Below are positions 11,317 through 22,219 of a stretch of DNA of 64,000 nt, in pieces. The position numbers were made by a program, and so were the translations under genes. Below the pieces are notes generated by a model. That model saw only the letters and a list, made by a program, of their open reading frames with translations. It ran no database searches and was not told the origin of the DNA. The first letter of the stretch is position 1; the number at the start of each line of letters is the position of its first letter. This DNA is from Aldrovandia affinis (lineage: Eukaryota; Chordata; Actinopteri; Notacanthiformes; Halosauridae): NCBI GenBank assembly GCA_029706075.1, contig JAINUG010000138.1:1302001-1366000 (forward strand), read 5' to 3'.

Positions 11317-11520
11317 TTATATTTTGCTATTAAACTTCAGCATGATCATTTGGTTGACCGGATCTTCAGCCATGCCCTGATGTTGTGTTGTAAAACCTTT
11401 CCCATAGAAAAACACACTTCTTTCAGCGTCCACTGAATTTGTCATAACGGACAGATACGCCTTTGCCTTGTGCGTTAAATTGAGAATAACTTCTTCTGCG
11501 GTTGTCCAAATTTCACTCAA
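11317..11520 (-). pseudogene. hAT transposase C-terminal fragment
   Basis: A 67-codon minus-strand frame contains NSVDAERSVFFYGKGF followed about 13 residues later by MAEDPVNQMIMLKFNSK. This spacing and the DAERS core resemble the C-terminal dimerisation motif of hAT-superfamily transposases. No zinc finger or RNase H-like catalytic region was seen nearby, so it would be a solitary scrap. The similarity is short and could be accidental. Confidence 0.4.
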
Positions 11521-11609
11521 AGGAATTCCTGTTGTTTCTTTTGCATAGTTTTTGTATGCGTTTCTGATTTGTGGTCTTTCTCAGACCCTGGAATTGAATC
11601 CAAGTGAAG

Positions 11610-11865
11610 GGAATATTGTCACTACTTTGGTAAAATGGTGAGTGTCTCAGGCTCCAGAATCACCCATAAGTGTTCAAATGACTGAGACACGACATGGCCT
11701 ATGGTTTACATCATTTTCATGCTCGTTAGACCAATTGCTCACTAAATTGCTCTCTAAGGGGTTGAGTGGACCTAAACCATGCCAGGAAAATGCATCCCAC
11801 ACATAACAGAATCCATCAGAACTTTTAATTTACTCAAGTGCTTCTTTAATGTTGGCACTTACCTG
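11610..11865 (-). mobile_element. Tc1-like fragment, same family as 46368-47160
   Basis: Segments match the reverse of the 46.4-47.1 kb Tc1 copy. These are caggctccagaatcacccat and the tatggtttacatcattttca block (transposase region), then gtggacctaaaccatgccag (shared with 46430-46475). The terminal repeat here reads tactcaagtgcttctttaat and then ttacctg, followed by TA (11866-11867). Most of the transposase is deleted, so it is a short non-coding relic. The shared blocks were found by eye within this window. Confidence 0.65.
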
Positions 11866-13680
11866 TAGCTGGCATTGTCTTTTACAAATCCATTTACATT
11901 TATGAAATCTATTTGAAATTAGTTGCACATATCATAAATAAACTGTATCTGATAACATATTTTTATGTTCTGATGGCCTTGATAATCCTGATAATGTAAT
12001 GTAATGTATAAAATGTAGTGGTCTTTTCCATCAGTCATGGTACAAATGCTATCACTTGTTTCAAACTGTTCCTGAATTAATTTATTTTACATTACATATT
12101 CCCATCTCAAATGATTTGCTGTTGGAATTGCTCCTCCGTTTATCACGTTTGTTGATGAAAAAGCGTAGTTTGGGGTTGTCAACTTTTTCCAAGGGAATGT
12201 TTGCTGATACAAATGTGTAGCACACATGGGGGACTCTTGTCAGAGAAAAAAAGAGACTGTCTACAGACAAATTGGAGCCCAGCAGGAGCCAGGGGCGGTG
12301 CCATAAAAAGCATATGGCTGATTTGTGGGGAATAATGCCGAATGTGCCAGGATGCGCCACACCTGTATACCACCATTGTGAGACACATTGGGAAGGGGGT
12401 GGTCAACAACAGGACACACCTCTCTCCTGCATGGCCACTTGAAGGAAGGGGGTATCGACCACGGAATACAGTCTGAACGGGGTGTTACCTAGCGAATAAC
12501 AGGGGGTGAAACGATAGGTACTGGGACCTACTAATTATTGATTCAGATTCAGACTGCCAGTTGTGACTTCCTTAAAGGTCTTGCCTGATCGCCTGATGTC
12601 CGAGCCTCAGCTCTGCACTGATTATTTTGGACTGACCGTCTCCGAGTGTTCCGGTGAGGTGTCCAGCTGCCATCCATGTCACGCCATAAGACCCTGGGCT
12701 AACGCAGCATCCAAGAACGATCCATCCATTCTCGTATTCCTATTGGATCTCTCCAAAGCGCACCTGGCCCAGAGGACTTGGACAACTTGTGCATTGTCCC
12801 TAATGCTAGAATTACTCCAGGAAGAACTTCGTCGACCAGCTGACTCGGGATCTGTGGACTGCCCAACTGTCAGACCCGCTAAGTAAACCAGCATTCCATT
12901 CATCCTTGCATGGCATATGCTGTAGCTTTCATTCAAAACCTAGTGTTTGGATAATGTTTTGCTGTTTTCTCCCTGACTGCTTAGATACTGTTTGTTAAGC
13001 AGATTCACTATATCTATATTCACTATATAACAGTTGTTGTCTATTCTTGTGTAGTACAGGCTAAAATGTATTACTTTGTGTGGAATATTAAGGTTAATAT
13101 ATGCAGGCTATGTATAATTGTCAACCTGGTCATGTTTGAAAAGAAAAAGGATAAACCCTGTTTCGAGGAATGTATTAATGCATTGCTATAAAGAACTGTA
13201 TTTCCCATGGTTCTGAGGGGTAAAAGGTCAGAGAGAGGAAGGAGAGGATGGTAGGGTGCTTTTGAAATGCAGGCTGATATTATTGTGTGGATGTGTAATA
13301 GCATAGATAATGGGAAGTTTATAGAATTTACTTTAAATTATTATATCATATTAGCTAGCGGAACTGCTAGCTGCTGTGTTTTCGAGTAAAACTACGAGTA
13401 TGTTAAGTTTGTTCAAGAAGACTGTCACTGCTAATGCATCGGACGCCATCGCCACTGTCTTTGCACCGTGACTGCCAATGAGGACAGCGCGATAGATATC
13501 AATGTTCCTCATCAAGAACGTACTTTTCTTTCCCCCCGGTGTTGCTAATGTACTAATCATCAATCATCATTGTTGTCACCGTTTCGAATGTTTTTAGTTG
13601 TGCACAACTTTTATTTTGCGGAGATATGTTTCTTTTCCACGCATACCAACTGGGTTAAAACACTCGCGCGTGGACTGATT
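11866..13680. other. Non-coding stretch, nothing recognised
   Basis: No supported gene. The frame 12563-12886 (107 codons) is opposed by another open frame on the minus strand and shows no domain. The segment 12580-12890 has a coding-like GC level compared with its surroundings but no recognisable protein; it could be retroelement leader sequence. The segment 13340-13680 continues after the L2 insertion at 15634. Confidence 0.4.
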
Positions 13681-13779
13681 TGCATCACTCCCTCTGTGCC
13701 CTCCACTCCCTCCCCTCCCTCTGTGCCCTCCACTCCCTCCCCTCCCTCTGTGCCCTCCCCCTGCTTTCCCTCTTTTTCT

Positions 13780-15328
13780 CCCCTCACAGACTCTGATATT
13801 TCCCACCTCCTCCTCTCCCACCGCCCTACCACTTGTACCCTCGACCCTATCCCTTCATCCCTCCTCCAGGCTATCACACCTGACATCCTCCCATTTGTCA
13901 CCTCCCTTGTGAACTCCTCCCTGTCTTCTGGTTGTTTCCCCTCACCCTTCAAAAGGGCCCATATCTCTGCTGGAAAAACCCACTCTAGACCCCTCAGTCA
14001 TCCAGAATTATCGCCCAGTATCTCTCCTCCCCTTCCTGTCTAAAACCCTCGAAAGAGCTGTATCTAACCAACTCTCTGCTTTCCTCACAGAAAATTACCT
14101 GCTGTACCTCCACCAGTCCGGCTTCAGACCTGGCCACTCAACAGAAACCGCGCTCCTCTCGGTCAATGAGGCACTTCACACCGCACGAGCAGCCTCCCTC
14201 TCCTCCATCCTGATCCTGCTTGATCTCTCAGCTGCCTTCGACACTGTGGAGCACTCCATCCTCCTGTCCTCCCTGGCAGCAACAGGGATCTGCGGTACAG
14301 CCCTCGCCTGGATCGATTCCTACCTCTCCGGTCGCTCCTTCCAGGTCGCCTGGGCTGGTAAAGTATCACCGCCTCGCTCCCTCCCCACCGGGGTTCCACA
14401 GGGCTGAGTCCTCGGTCCCCTTCTCTTCTCCCTGTACACCCGCTCCCTTGGCTCTGTAATCTCTACCCACGGCTTATCTTACCATTGTTATGCTGATGAC
14501 ACTCAACTCTTTCTCTCCTTCTCCCCATCAGACACTCAGGTCTCTACCCGCATCTCTGCTTGCCTGAGGGACATTCAGAGCTGGATGGACAGTCACCACC
14601 TAAAGCTCAACCCAGGTAAAACAGAACTAATCTTCATTCCTGCCTTAAACTCTCCCCACCTTGATTTCTCAATTTCTCTAGGTGACACCTTGGTGACATC
14701 ATCACCCTGCACGAAGAATCTCAGTGTGGTGATGGACAACAGGCTGTCCCTATCAATGAACATTGCAGCGGTAAGCCGGGCATGCAGATTCTTCCTGTAT
14801 AACATCAGGAGAATCCGTCCCTTCCTTACCACGTACTCTACCCAGCTCCTGGTCCAAGCAATGGTACTGTCCCGCTTGGACTACTGCAACTCGCTCCTGG
14901 CTGGCCTTCCCGCATCTGCCATCAGACCCCTGCAACTCATCCAGAACGCTGCAGCCCGTCTGGTCTACAACCTTCCTAGACACTCCCATGTCACCCCCCT
15001 GCTCACTACCCTCCACTGGCTGCCTGTTATAGCTCGCATCAAATTCAAAACATTGGTCCTAGCATACCAGGCAGTCAAGGGATCAGCCCCAACATACCTC
15101 CTCAAGATCTTCAAACCCTACACACCTGCCAGACCACTCCGTTCTGCTACCTCAGGATGCCTAGCACCTCCCCCCCTCCACACCTGCGCTTCCCGGTCAC
15201 GTCTCCTGTCGGTTCTGGCTCCACGATGGTGGAATGACCTTCCTGTGGAAGTCAGAACAGCTGAGACCCTGGCCACCTTCAAGCGACGACTGAAGACTCA
15301 CCTCTTCAGGGTGCACCTCTCCCTGTAG
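13780..15328 (+). pseudogene. L2 LINE ORF2 (RT domain), two lesions
   Basis: Reverse transcriptase of an L2 LINE. Frame 1 (to about 13960) holds LTDSDISHLLLSHRPTTC and DILPFVTSLVNSSLSSG. After a frameshift near 13955-13965, frame 2 continues with NYRPVSLLPFLSKTLERA, QSGFRPGHSTETALL, LDLSAAFDTVEH (catalytic Asp), LPTGVPQG, YADDTQLF (14489-14512, catalytic pair intact) and HHLKLNPGKTEL. It then runs through the C-terminal region (NIRRIRPFL, SRLDYCNSLLAGLP, WWNDLP) to the natural stop at 15328. A TGA at 14405-14407 falls inside the VPQGSVLGP box, one base from a serine codon. Only these two lesions were seen in about 515 codons, so the copy is fairly young. Confidence 0.88.
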
Positions 15329-15600
15329 TCCGTTTTTTGTTAACTTAGCTGCTTAGTATTACACATATCTACTTGTTTATGTATTCTATTAGGTTTAGGC
15401 ATTATTTTCCGCACTGATTGCTTTATTGCTACCTTTGAATTGTAGCTACAGATTTACCTACAGGGTCCTAGTTTAACTATGTGGTTGCTCCTAGCACCTA
15501 GGAACTGTACTTCCCGCTAGGGTGGCTTTCAGCTAAACTGTTCTTGACTACGATTAACACTTTGTTGTACGTCGCTCTGGATAAGAGCATCTGTCAAATG

Positions 15601-15629
15601 CTTGTAATGTAATGTAATGTAATGTAATG
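15601..15629 (+). repeat. (TGTAA)n tail of L2 LINE
   Basis: Five direct copies of TGTAA/GTAAT at the 3' end of the L2 copy. In this clade, short 3' repeats of this type prime and are extended during target-primed reverse transcription. Confidence 0.9.
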
Positions 15630-15633
15630 CATC

Positions 15634-15900
15634 CACTCGTGCCAGTGAATTGTTTGGATATGCTGTCGCTGCCATTCCTTTTTCCCCATCGGAACTCATT
15701 GGGTCGCTCCCACATCTCATCAAGCGCGCCACCGTCATTGATACATATCTGTTTGGGGTTAGAGAATATTAAGGAGCTCCACTTTATTTTATTTTACTGA
15801 GTGCACTCATGTTAAAGAGTAAATACTTGTTGCCAGTTAAAACAAAAACATTTAAAAGGTTAATGAAGATTTAAGCTTTATGCGGTTTTCATATAGACAT
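15634..15900. other. Right flank of the L2 insertion
   Basis: Appears to continue the sequence interrupted at 13680. Joined minus-strand frames (15738 downward and 13670 downward) stay open for a short way but match no family I recognise. Otherwise AT-rich and non-coding. Confidence 0.3.
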
Positions 15901-16076
15901 ATATTGAGTTTGATTTGGTCTTATAAGACCATAAGACCATTATAAGACATTTGAAGTGTCTTGGTTAATGTATTGAGTTTGATTTCAGATCATTATAAGA
16001 CATTTGAAGTGTCTTGGGAATATATTGTTTTTGATTTAAAAGTGCAATAAGACATTTTTAAGAGTCTTGGATTTGT
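15901..16076. repeat. Degenerate tandem repeat, about 53-bp unit
   Basis: Three diverged copies of a unit beginning attgagtttgattt and ending taagacatttgaagtgtctt: about 15901-15970, 15971-16022 and 16023-16076. The first copy is longer because of an internal expansion of a short (ttataagaccataagacca) element. Non-coding. Confidence 0.75.
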
Positions 16077-16307
16077 GAAACATTTCCTAAATATAGCAAG
16101 ATTAAGAGAATTGATTGGATATATATATTTTTTTACTTTATTACCTTACATATTGTCACACAATATAGGATATTTCTTCTTAATCTACCTTTGTGTTTCC
16201 TATGAGTCGGTTCACTGAAGTAAAATATACACATCGTTGGGTTTTTACACTGACAAGATATATTCATTTTACACTATTATATCCTGGGAGACAATTAGAC
16301 ACACAGT
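16077..16307. other. Spacer before the hAT MITE
   Basis: AT-rich, non-coding, no recognised repeat. Confidence 0.4.
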
Positions 16308-16602
16308 CTTGTGCCCAGGGCTGGACTGGGAGAAAAAATCGGCCCTGCCATTTCGCGCTCAGACCGGCCCGGCACCGGTGCGACGCCGCATTTTCTGTCG
16401 ACCGGGGGGTTAGGGTTAGGGGGTGCTGCGCGAAAAGAAGCTGAGACCAGTTCGTTTATATGCGCGAAAAATGTATTGCGCCCCTCGGAACACCCGGTCC
16501 GTGGTATAATATATATAAAATGATTCTACCGGCCCTAAACTAGACCGGCCCACCGGGCATTTGCCCGGTAGACTATATAGCCAGTCCAGCCCTGCTTGTG
16601 CC
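16308..16602. mobile_element. hAT-type MITE with 8-bp target duplication
   Basis: A 279-bp element (16316-16594) whose ends are perfect 14-bp inverted repeats, CAGGGCTGGACTGG at the left and CCAGTCCAGCCCTG at the right. It is flanked by identical 8-bp copies of CTTGTGCC (16308-16315 and 16595-16602). An 8-bp duplication and a CAGGG start are hallmarks of hAT transposons. There is no transposase frame, so it is a non-autonomous miniature element moved by a hAT enzyme elsewhere. The interior is GC-rich at the left, with many accggccc/gggccggt-like words, and includes a short ttagggttaggg run. Confidence 0.93.
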
Positions 16603-17660
16603 TAGTCATTCCAGGTGGAGGCACCGCGCTAAGCAACAATCTGAGTGTAACACCCTGCCTTCTCAGATTAGTAGGAACCTTAAAAAGGGGTTACACTTGT
16701 AGCTTTCATTTGATTTATTTCCCTTTTCTTTACCTTCCCGAAATTCCTTGAGTTTATTATTGTGTGTTTCTGTGATATGGTGCCGTAATCAGAATGAGTT
16801 CATTAATACTAGACGTCCCTAGTGATTATATTAATAAATGTTCTGATTATTGATACGTTTGTTGTCCTGCCTTTTGTTCTGCACTAATTGGGTTCTACTG
16901 GCTACTGTCCTCACTAAATAAATATTGAATATGTATACATTGATGCAACTAATGCTAATGCCTCTGTTAAATAATTTGTCATTCTTGTTTGGCTATCCAT
17001 ACTGTTTCGTTTATTACCAGTGGACGAAATTATACTGCTGTCAAACCTAACCTTGTTTTGCAAGTTTTTTCATTAAGTGCTGATCTATAATCTATTCTTT
17101 TGGTGTGAATAAAGTTTAAATTGCAGGTTGACCAAAACTCATTGTATCCATCTGTACACAGCTCACCAGCATGGTACTGTCATACAGGTTTGTATAAACT
17201 TTTTGCTGTAGCTTTTATCTCCATTTTCACCTCTTGGTAACCCAGTGGTGTATGGAACCATAAAACTACCATTGATGTGTTTATGTAATGAATTATTGCT
17301 TAATCACAGCCAATTACCTTATTTAATGATCAAGTTTATCAGTTCCAGAGACACGTGGTGTATTTCCAATTAATTGCACGTTTAAAAACCGGGTCGCAGG
17401 AAACACATGGCCTTCTCATGAGTTATGTTCTGTACACCTTATTAAACCTCATTGTTACCCCTGGCACACAACTTATTCACACTTCTAGACACCTTCGCTA
17501 ATGTCAGGAAAGGGAAATGTTATATAAATATCTATTTCCGGAATCAAGTAGCCTGAACAGTCAAAAGCCCTTAAGGTTCAGCATTCTGAATATTGAACAC
17601 AAGTGGTAGTAGATACTAAAACCCCTCACTTATCCTACTGCAGCAGACGGCCAGGGGAGG
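16603..17660. other. Non-coding stretch, nothing recognised
   Basis: AT-rich DNA with no supported gene or known repeat. A taataaatgtt motif near 16831 and a gaataaag motif near 17107 resemble polyadenylation signals but have no gene attached. Confidence 0.45.
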
Positions 17661-18073
17661 TGTGGGGAATTATGATAGAGGGTAAATACCTGTCAACACG
17701 CTGGCTCCTACCCCCGTATATGGAGCTCCGGAGGAAATGTGACGCACCAGGAAACCCTTAACAGTTGAATGCTCTGTAATAAAAGAGGGGGCGGTGCCCC
17801 TAGCTGGTTGCAAAGTAACAGAAGGGAAACGCGTGGAGATAGCGTAAGAGCATTGTTTTTGGATTGTATTTTTGGATTGACCTGGATTGTTTTGAGACCT
17901 GGATTGTTTTTACCTGGATTACGAACAATGACTATGGATACGGATATTTTACTGTTTGCCTTATTTCCCCCCTCTCCCTACGTGCGAGTTTATCCCCAAT
18001 AAACCCAGTTATATTTAATTGACTGTCTTGTGTGTTGTTTTGTTATCCAACTTGGTTATGTGGAAACCCCACA
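17661..18073 (+). repeat. Candidate solo LTR (TGTGGGG...CCCCACA)
   Basis: A 413-bp block with mirror ends TGTGGGG and CCCCACA, the TG...CA form of LTRs. Inside are a run of related cctggattgttttgagac-like phrases and an AATAAA signal (17998-18003) about 70 bp from the 3' end, where an LTR polyadenylation signal is expected. Similar wording (tggattttggaattggattacgga) occurs in the LTR at 34019-35054, so the two may be related families. No gag or pol adjoins it, so it would be a solo LTR. I could not find a clean target duplication. Confidence 0.6.
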
Positions 18074-18732
18074 CCCCTGTTCACCCTACACTACATGCAA
18101 AATATATTTATTTGATATAATTTAATCATTTATTAATTGTATGACAATTACATTTTCAAATTATTTGCTAGGCAGAGTAATCTGGTGGATCAACCTTCAT
18201 CAAAAATATACAACTCACAATTCAAGTAAAATTTAGAGATGGTTTATTAAGTTACAACAGTTAGGCGAAGACTGTTCAACCTCCAATCAAATATTCAACC
18301 TCCAATCTACAGACATGGGTTCAACTACCTTAACACATTAAATCCTAGACATAAAAATTACATATAACAATCACAAAAGAGTTGAAAATAATAAAATTAT
18401 ACCAATCCCAGCTTGTCTCTGCCAAAATGCAAAACACATGCAGCAAGGAGTAAAGCAAAAACAAGCGTCGACATGTGAGCCGGGACCAAAATCTTCCAAA
18501 AATGCAAGAATGTGTAAAATCAAACCTTAGAACCAAAATTAAACTCACTAACCTAGCCCTCCTCTCTCGTTGTATACTGTATCTACCTCACCCGGCAGGA
18601 TGGAAGATGCTAGGCCGGATTGGATGAAGTTAGAGCACTTCAAAAAACAAAAACTTTGTTTTTATTTATGGTAAGGATTGGCTTATATAAAGGTCTGATG
18701 AAGTAACTTTTCCCCCTTGTTTTAAAGCCCCT
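18074..18732. other. AT-rich stretch, nothing recognised
   Basis: No supported gene. Contains a small direct repeat (tcaacctccaatc, twice near 18277-18305). Short frames look random. Confidence 0.45.
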
Positions 18733-19150
18733 TACAAAGGTAAGCGGTAAACTGACTGACCGATTAATCAAAATTTGATATCTCCGGTTCATCACACAGG
18801 GTTTTTGTAGGCCGTCGAGTAGGCGAAAGGATGGTTCCTCAGTGTGTGACACCAACTGTCAAACATGGAGGAGGAAGCGTGATGGTCTGGGGCTCTTTTG
18901 CTGGATCCAGAGTCGGCGACTTGCACAGAGTGACTGTTAACCCACATTAACCCATTACTTGTTCCCTGAAAAGGGCCTTTTTTTATAACTCTGAAATGTA
19001 CATTATTTTTCAGTTTTTGGTAACCTAAACTTTTTTTTTTTTACCTCTGTCAGTTTACCGCTTACCATTTCAGGTTATTCACTGGACTTGAACTGCTTAC
19101 ATTTCAGTAAAAACTGGAAAATGGGGGTATTCTAAACACCGGTAGTGTAA
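18733..19150 (+). mobile_element. Internally deleted Tc1-like copy (family of 35082-35815)
   Basis: Shares long stretches with 35082-35815: aaggtaagcggtaaactg near the left, then tttttgtaggccgtcgagta and the catggaggaggaagcgtgat transposase block (HGGGSVMVWGS), and gtgactgttaacccacatta followed by the 3' end. The right terminal repeat (gaaaatgggggtattctaaa) is shortened. Most of the transposase is missing, including the second Asp and the Glu. Confidence 0.8.
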
Positions 19151-19837
19151 GTTATGAGGTCATTTTGCTTGTTTATTAAATACCTCTTACAAAAATGGGA
19201 AATTTACTCCTGCTTTTAAAATACAGGTGATGTTTGTAAGTATAAATTGTAAATACAAGTCTTACCATTTTCCAGCTAAGAATAGGGTCACCATGTGACA
19301 AGGCCAATTGTGACACGTGGACCTCTGTTTTTATCTGGTGCGGCCTTGGAAACGAGAGAAATTCGAGGCATTCAATTTTTTAGAAAACTCCAACATGGAG
19401 CCTCAGCAATCATTACTTACTTGGGATTAAGACATTAAATTGATATTTGCAATTGAACGTTACAGATACAAAATTCAACAATAGGGAATTTCGGGGTATT
19501 CAACTCCAACATGGACAAGGTGTTAACTCTCTAGGTCATGTGGACCAAATTGGCACAGAAAACACAAACCTAAGTGCCCTGTGTTCAGTCAATGAGTAAT
19601 AAAACATGTCAGTGATGACACCAAGGCCCACGGTTGTTATGTGTATTAGGTAAATCTGCATGTCAAGATGGAGATGAAGATTTATGTTAAGCCAGGCCAT
19701 ATGCTGATTGCCTGGACAGGATAAAAAAATGCATAGAGATACCCAGACTCTAATGTGTATGCACTAATCCCTTAATGTATTGTAAAAAAAGAACAATAAA
19801 GTGCTACCCAGCAGTGGGAAAATGGTTGATGACTGTA
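19151..19837. other. Non-coding stretch, nothing recognised
   Basis: No supported gene. Contains two loosely similar blocks (near 19365-19400 and 19485-19515) sharing a gaatttc/cattcaa ... ctccaacatgga pattern, perhaps a degenerate duplication. Confidence 0.4.
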
Positions 19838-20506
19838 TGTCATGGTTGTTCCCCTGAACCACCACCAGAGGGCGGTGTTGCGCCTTCCTTGGGGGAGGTG
19901 CACAGGTGGACTCATTTAATAATCACCTCTCTATTTAAACTCGCACCTGGCTTCGTTCAGTGCGAAATTGTAAGCCATTGTTACGATTTAGCCGGTAAGG
20001 TTTGTTGTGTCTTTTTAAAGACGTAACTCCAAAGAAACTTACTATAGTTACAAGAAACTTTCGCTATTCAAAACCTTCACAAAAAGAACCTCTTTATGAT
20101 ACCTTATTTAGGAACCTCACTCGCTTTTAGGAGTCTCAGTTTGGTTTCTTTTGAGCAGTCGATTCGACTGTGTTTTGGGTTTTCATTTTCGTTCTTTTTG
20201 GCTTTACTAGCCTTTCCTCGTTTGTTTCGGACACACGGTTGTCTTTGGTTTTGTTATTCGTTTTCCATTACCATTGGGTAAACCGGTGGAGGTATTTTAC
20301 CACCGCGTGTTTTGTTTACTTCTCTTTATATAAGGTGTTTTGTTTGTCGGGTGTTTTCGCTACCCTTACCTTATCAACTCTGCAGAGTTTTCTCTGTTCG
20401 TTTGTTTGTGTCTGTGTGACACTTAGTCACCCGTTGGGTGATCATTTCTGTTCCTCCTTATTGTTCATTTCTCCCCTATTTCTCTGACCTTCAGAGCTAG
20501 TGGTTA
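19838..20506 (+). repeat. Candidate solo gypsy-type LTR
   Basis: Begins TGTCATGGTT and continues with an accaccaccagagggcgg block and a ctctatttaaact box that could be a TATA-like promoter (near 19930), all typical of gypsy LTRs in fish. The sequence then becomes T-rich. The word GACTGTA occurs just before the start (19831-19837) and again at 20507-20513, which could be a target duplication, but the proposed 3' end lacks the usual CA. No retroelement genes adjoin it. Open frames inside are not genes. Confidence 0.5.
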
Positions 20507-21115
20507 GACTGTAGGGCAGTACAGTCTAACTTATTGATCCCCCGGGGTTCTGCGAGTGGCACCAATCACCAACCACCCTCACACTGTAGTAGTGTTGAGA
20601 TGCTCTGGCTTGTGGTCCTGGCTGACAATCTGTGGGAGCAGAGATTCCAATACCCCTGAGATAGACTGATGGACCTGAAAGAAGGAGGAGGGATGCAGAG
20701 TTGCAACACACAATGGCTGCATCCCAATAGTCTTGAAATGGGAAACCCTACACAAACCTGCATCACCTGGGGTGATGTTGATAAGTGATTACAACGATCC
20801 AAGCTGTATGCTCAGAAGTGCTGCTTAAGTGTAGGTTAGGGCTTTTAAATACTTTCAAAACTGAGTATTTGATGTGCTTCACTAATAATGAACAGCATGT
20901 AATTAACTAGATATACAGTTCCAGACAAAACTCTGTTTGCTTGACAAAGCCTTCTAGAGTGGTGTATTTAAATATATTACTAGTTCCAGTAAGTATAAGT
21001 AGTTTAGTAATAGAATTGCAAGTGATGGTAGCAGTAATAGTAATAGCAATATTAGTCATAAAAATGACTAGGGGTAAAAAATGTTCAGAACATTTGTGAA
21101 AAAGTCAAAGTAAAC
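20507..21115. other. Non-coding stretch, nothing recognised
   Basis: No supported gene. Two overlapping minus-strand frames (20526-20802) have no family features. Confidence 0.45.
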
Positions 21116-21273
21116 TATCATTATACTGGTACAGCATTATAGTATCCGTAGACCTGTACACTACTACAGTATCGTTATACCCGTGTAGCACTATGGTGTC
21201 ATTATACATGTACAACAAATTGGTGGTTTACCTGTACTACACTACTGTGTCATTAAACTTGTGCACTGCATTA
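21116..21273. repeat. 27-bp minisatellite, six units
   Basis: Six consecutive diverged units: 21116-21142, 21143-21169, 21170-21196, 21197-21223 (each 27 bp), 21224-21247 (24 bp) and 21248-21273 (26 bp). The common pattern is tatcattata.c.gtacagcac. It runs into a (TTA)n microsatellite. Non-coding. Confidence 0.85.
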
Positions 21274-22219
21274 TTATTATTATTATATCTGTCAGTCAGG
21301 ACAACATCTATAGTTGTTAGCTAGCTAACCAGTGAGCTAAATAGATTGTTGGAGACGTATACATAAGGTATGTTATTAATATAATTTGCTCAACATGCCA
21401 TTTCCCACTGGTGGGGAGTTGGGACACCCTAATTGCACAATTGAGAATGTAATTTAATTAATAAGCAGCAGAGTTGTGAAATCATATGTGGTCCGCCTTT
21501 CCGATCATCAATTAATGCTTAACTCCTATTAGTGTGTGTCACTACGTAGACCTCATCGGTAGAATACAAGCTTGTTTTTACGTTTACGAAAAGGAAAGCC
21601 AAATGCCAGTTTACCACTAGGGTCTTTCGTTGATGGGTCAGAATGCAAACCAGCCCATTTAGCAAGGGGCTCACAGTCCAAATAGACTGGTAAAAGTGTA
21701 AGCAGCTTGACATGAGGGACCATGGGTGATTCATAGACTTGTGGAAGAGAGCTAAATTAATGAGGGCCATGGCTGATTATAGTGCTGTTGTCTACTGATG
21801 TCTATTTAACACAGGTGTTATCTTTCTGAGAGTGAAGCTCATCCCCATCAAACAGCTGGAACATTTGTCTTCATGTCACATACTGTAAACCTACAGCAGG
21901 CTTGAAATGGTGATACGGTTTTGTTAAAAAAGGACCAGGAAATTATGTATAAATATAACAAGGTTGTTTTTGGCGAAAATCTGCTTAAATCAATTTGAAC
22001 TCGGCATGTTGCATTCTGTTGAATTGGCTGAAATCTTCCATATATTTTTTGATTGATTGAATTTATTTCAGTGTGTATGCAAATAATAAGGCTATATAAG
22101 GCTATTAATAAAATATCCATGAGCATTGACAAATGTCATATATATGTATATGTTTTTATTTAAAAATAATTTTTATGAGGGAAAAAGCAGGTACATTTTT
22201 GGCACACCATTTTAAAAAA
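21274..22219. other. AT-rich stretch with (TTA)n
   Basis: Starts with a short (TTA)n run. No supported gene; the 94-codon minus frame 21848-22132 has no domain. The end (about 22020-22200) is very AT-rich and may be the flank of the L1 copy. Confidence 0.45.

Larger units (their letters stand above)
13681..15633 (+). mobile_element. 5'-truncated L2-clade LINE with target duplication
   Basis: A LINE copy beginning in a C-rich leader at about 13687 and ending in a (TGTAA)n tail at 15629. It is flanked by TGCATC at 13681-13686 and 15628-15633, a probable 6-bp target duplication. It carries the reverse transcriptase half of ORF2; the endonuclease half is absent, as in most 5'-truncated LINE insertions. 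The 3' UTR has the conserved hairpin region ending gctctggataagagcatctg just before the tail, the part recognised by L2-type RT. Tail and hairpin resemble eel UnaL2. Confidence 0.85.

Noticed and set aside
12563-12936. Host exon suggested by two opposed frames of about 85-107 codons
   Set aside because: No domain, no splice-site pattern I trust, and no codon bias that can be judged by eye.
16390-16425. Telomere-like ttagggttaggg run
   Set aside because: Only two units, inside a MITE; not an interstitial telomere array.
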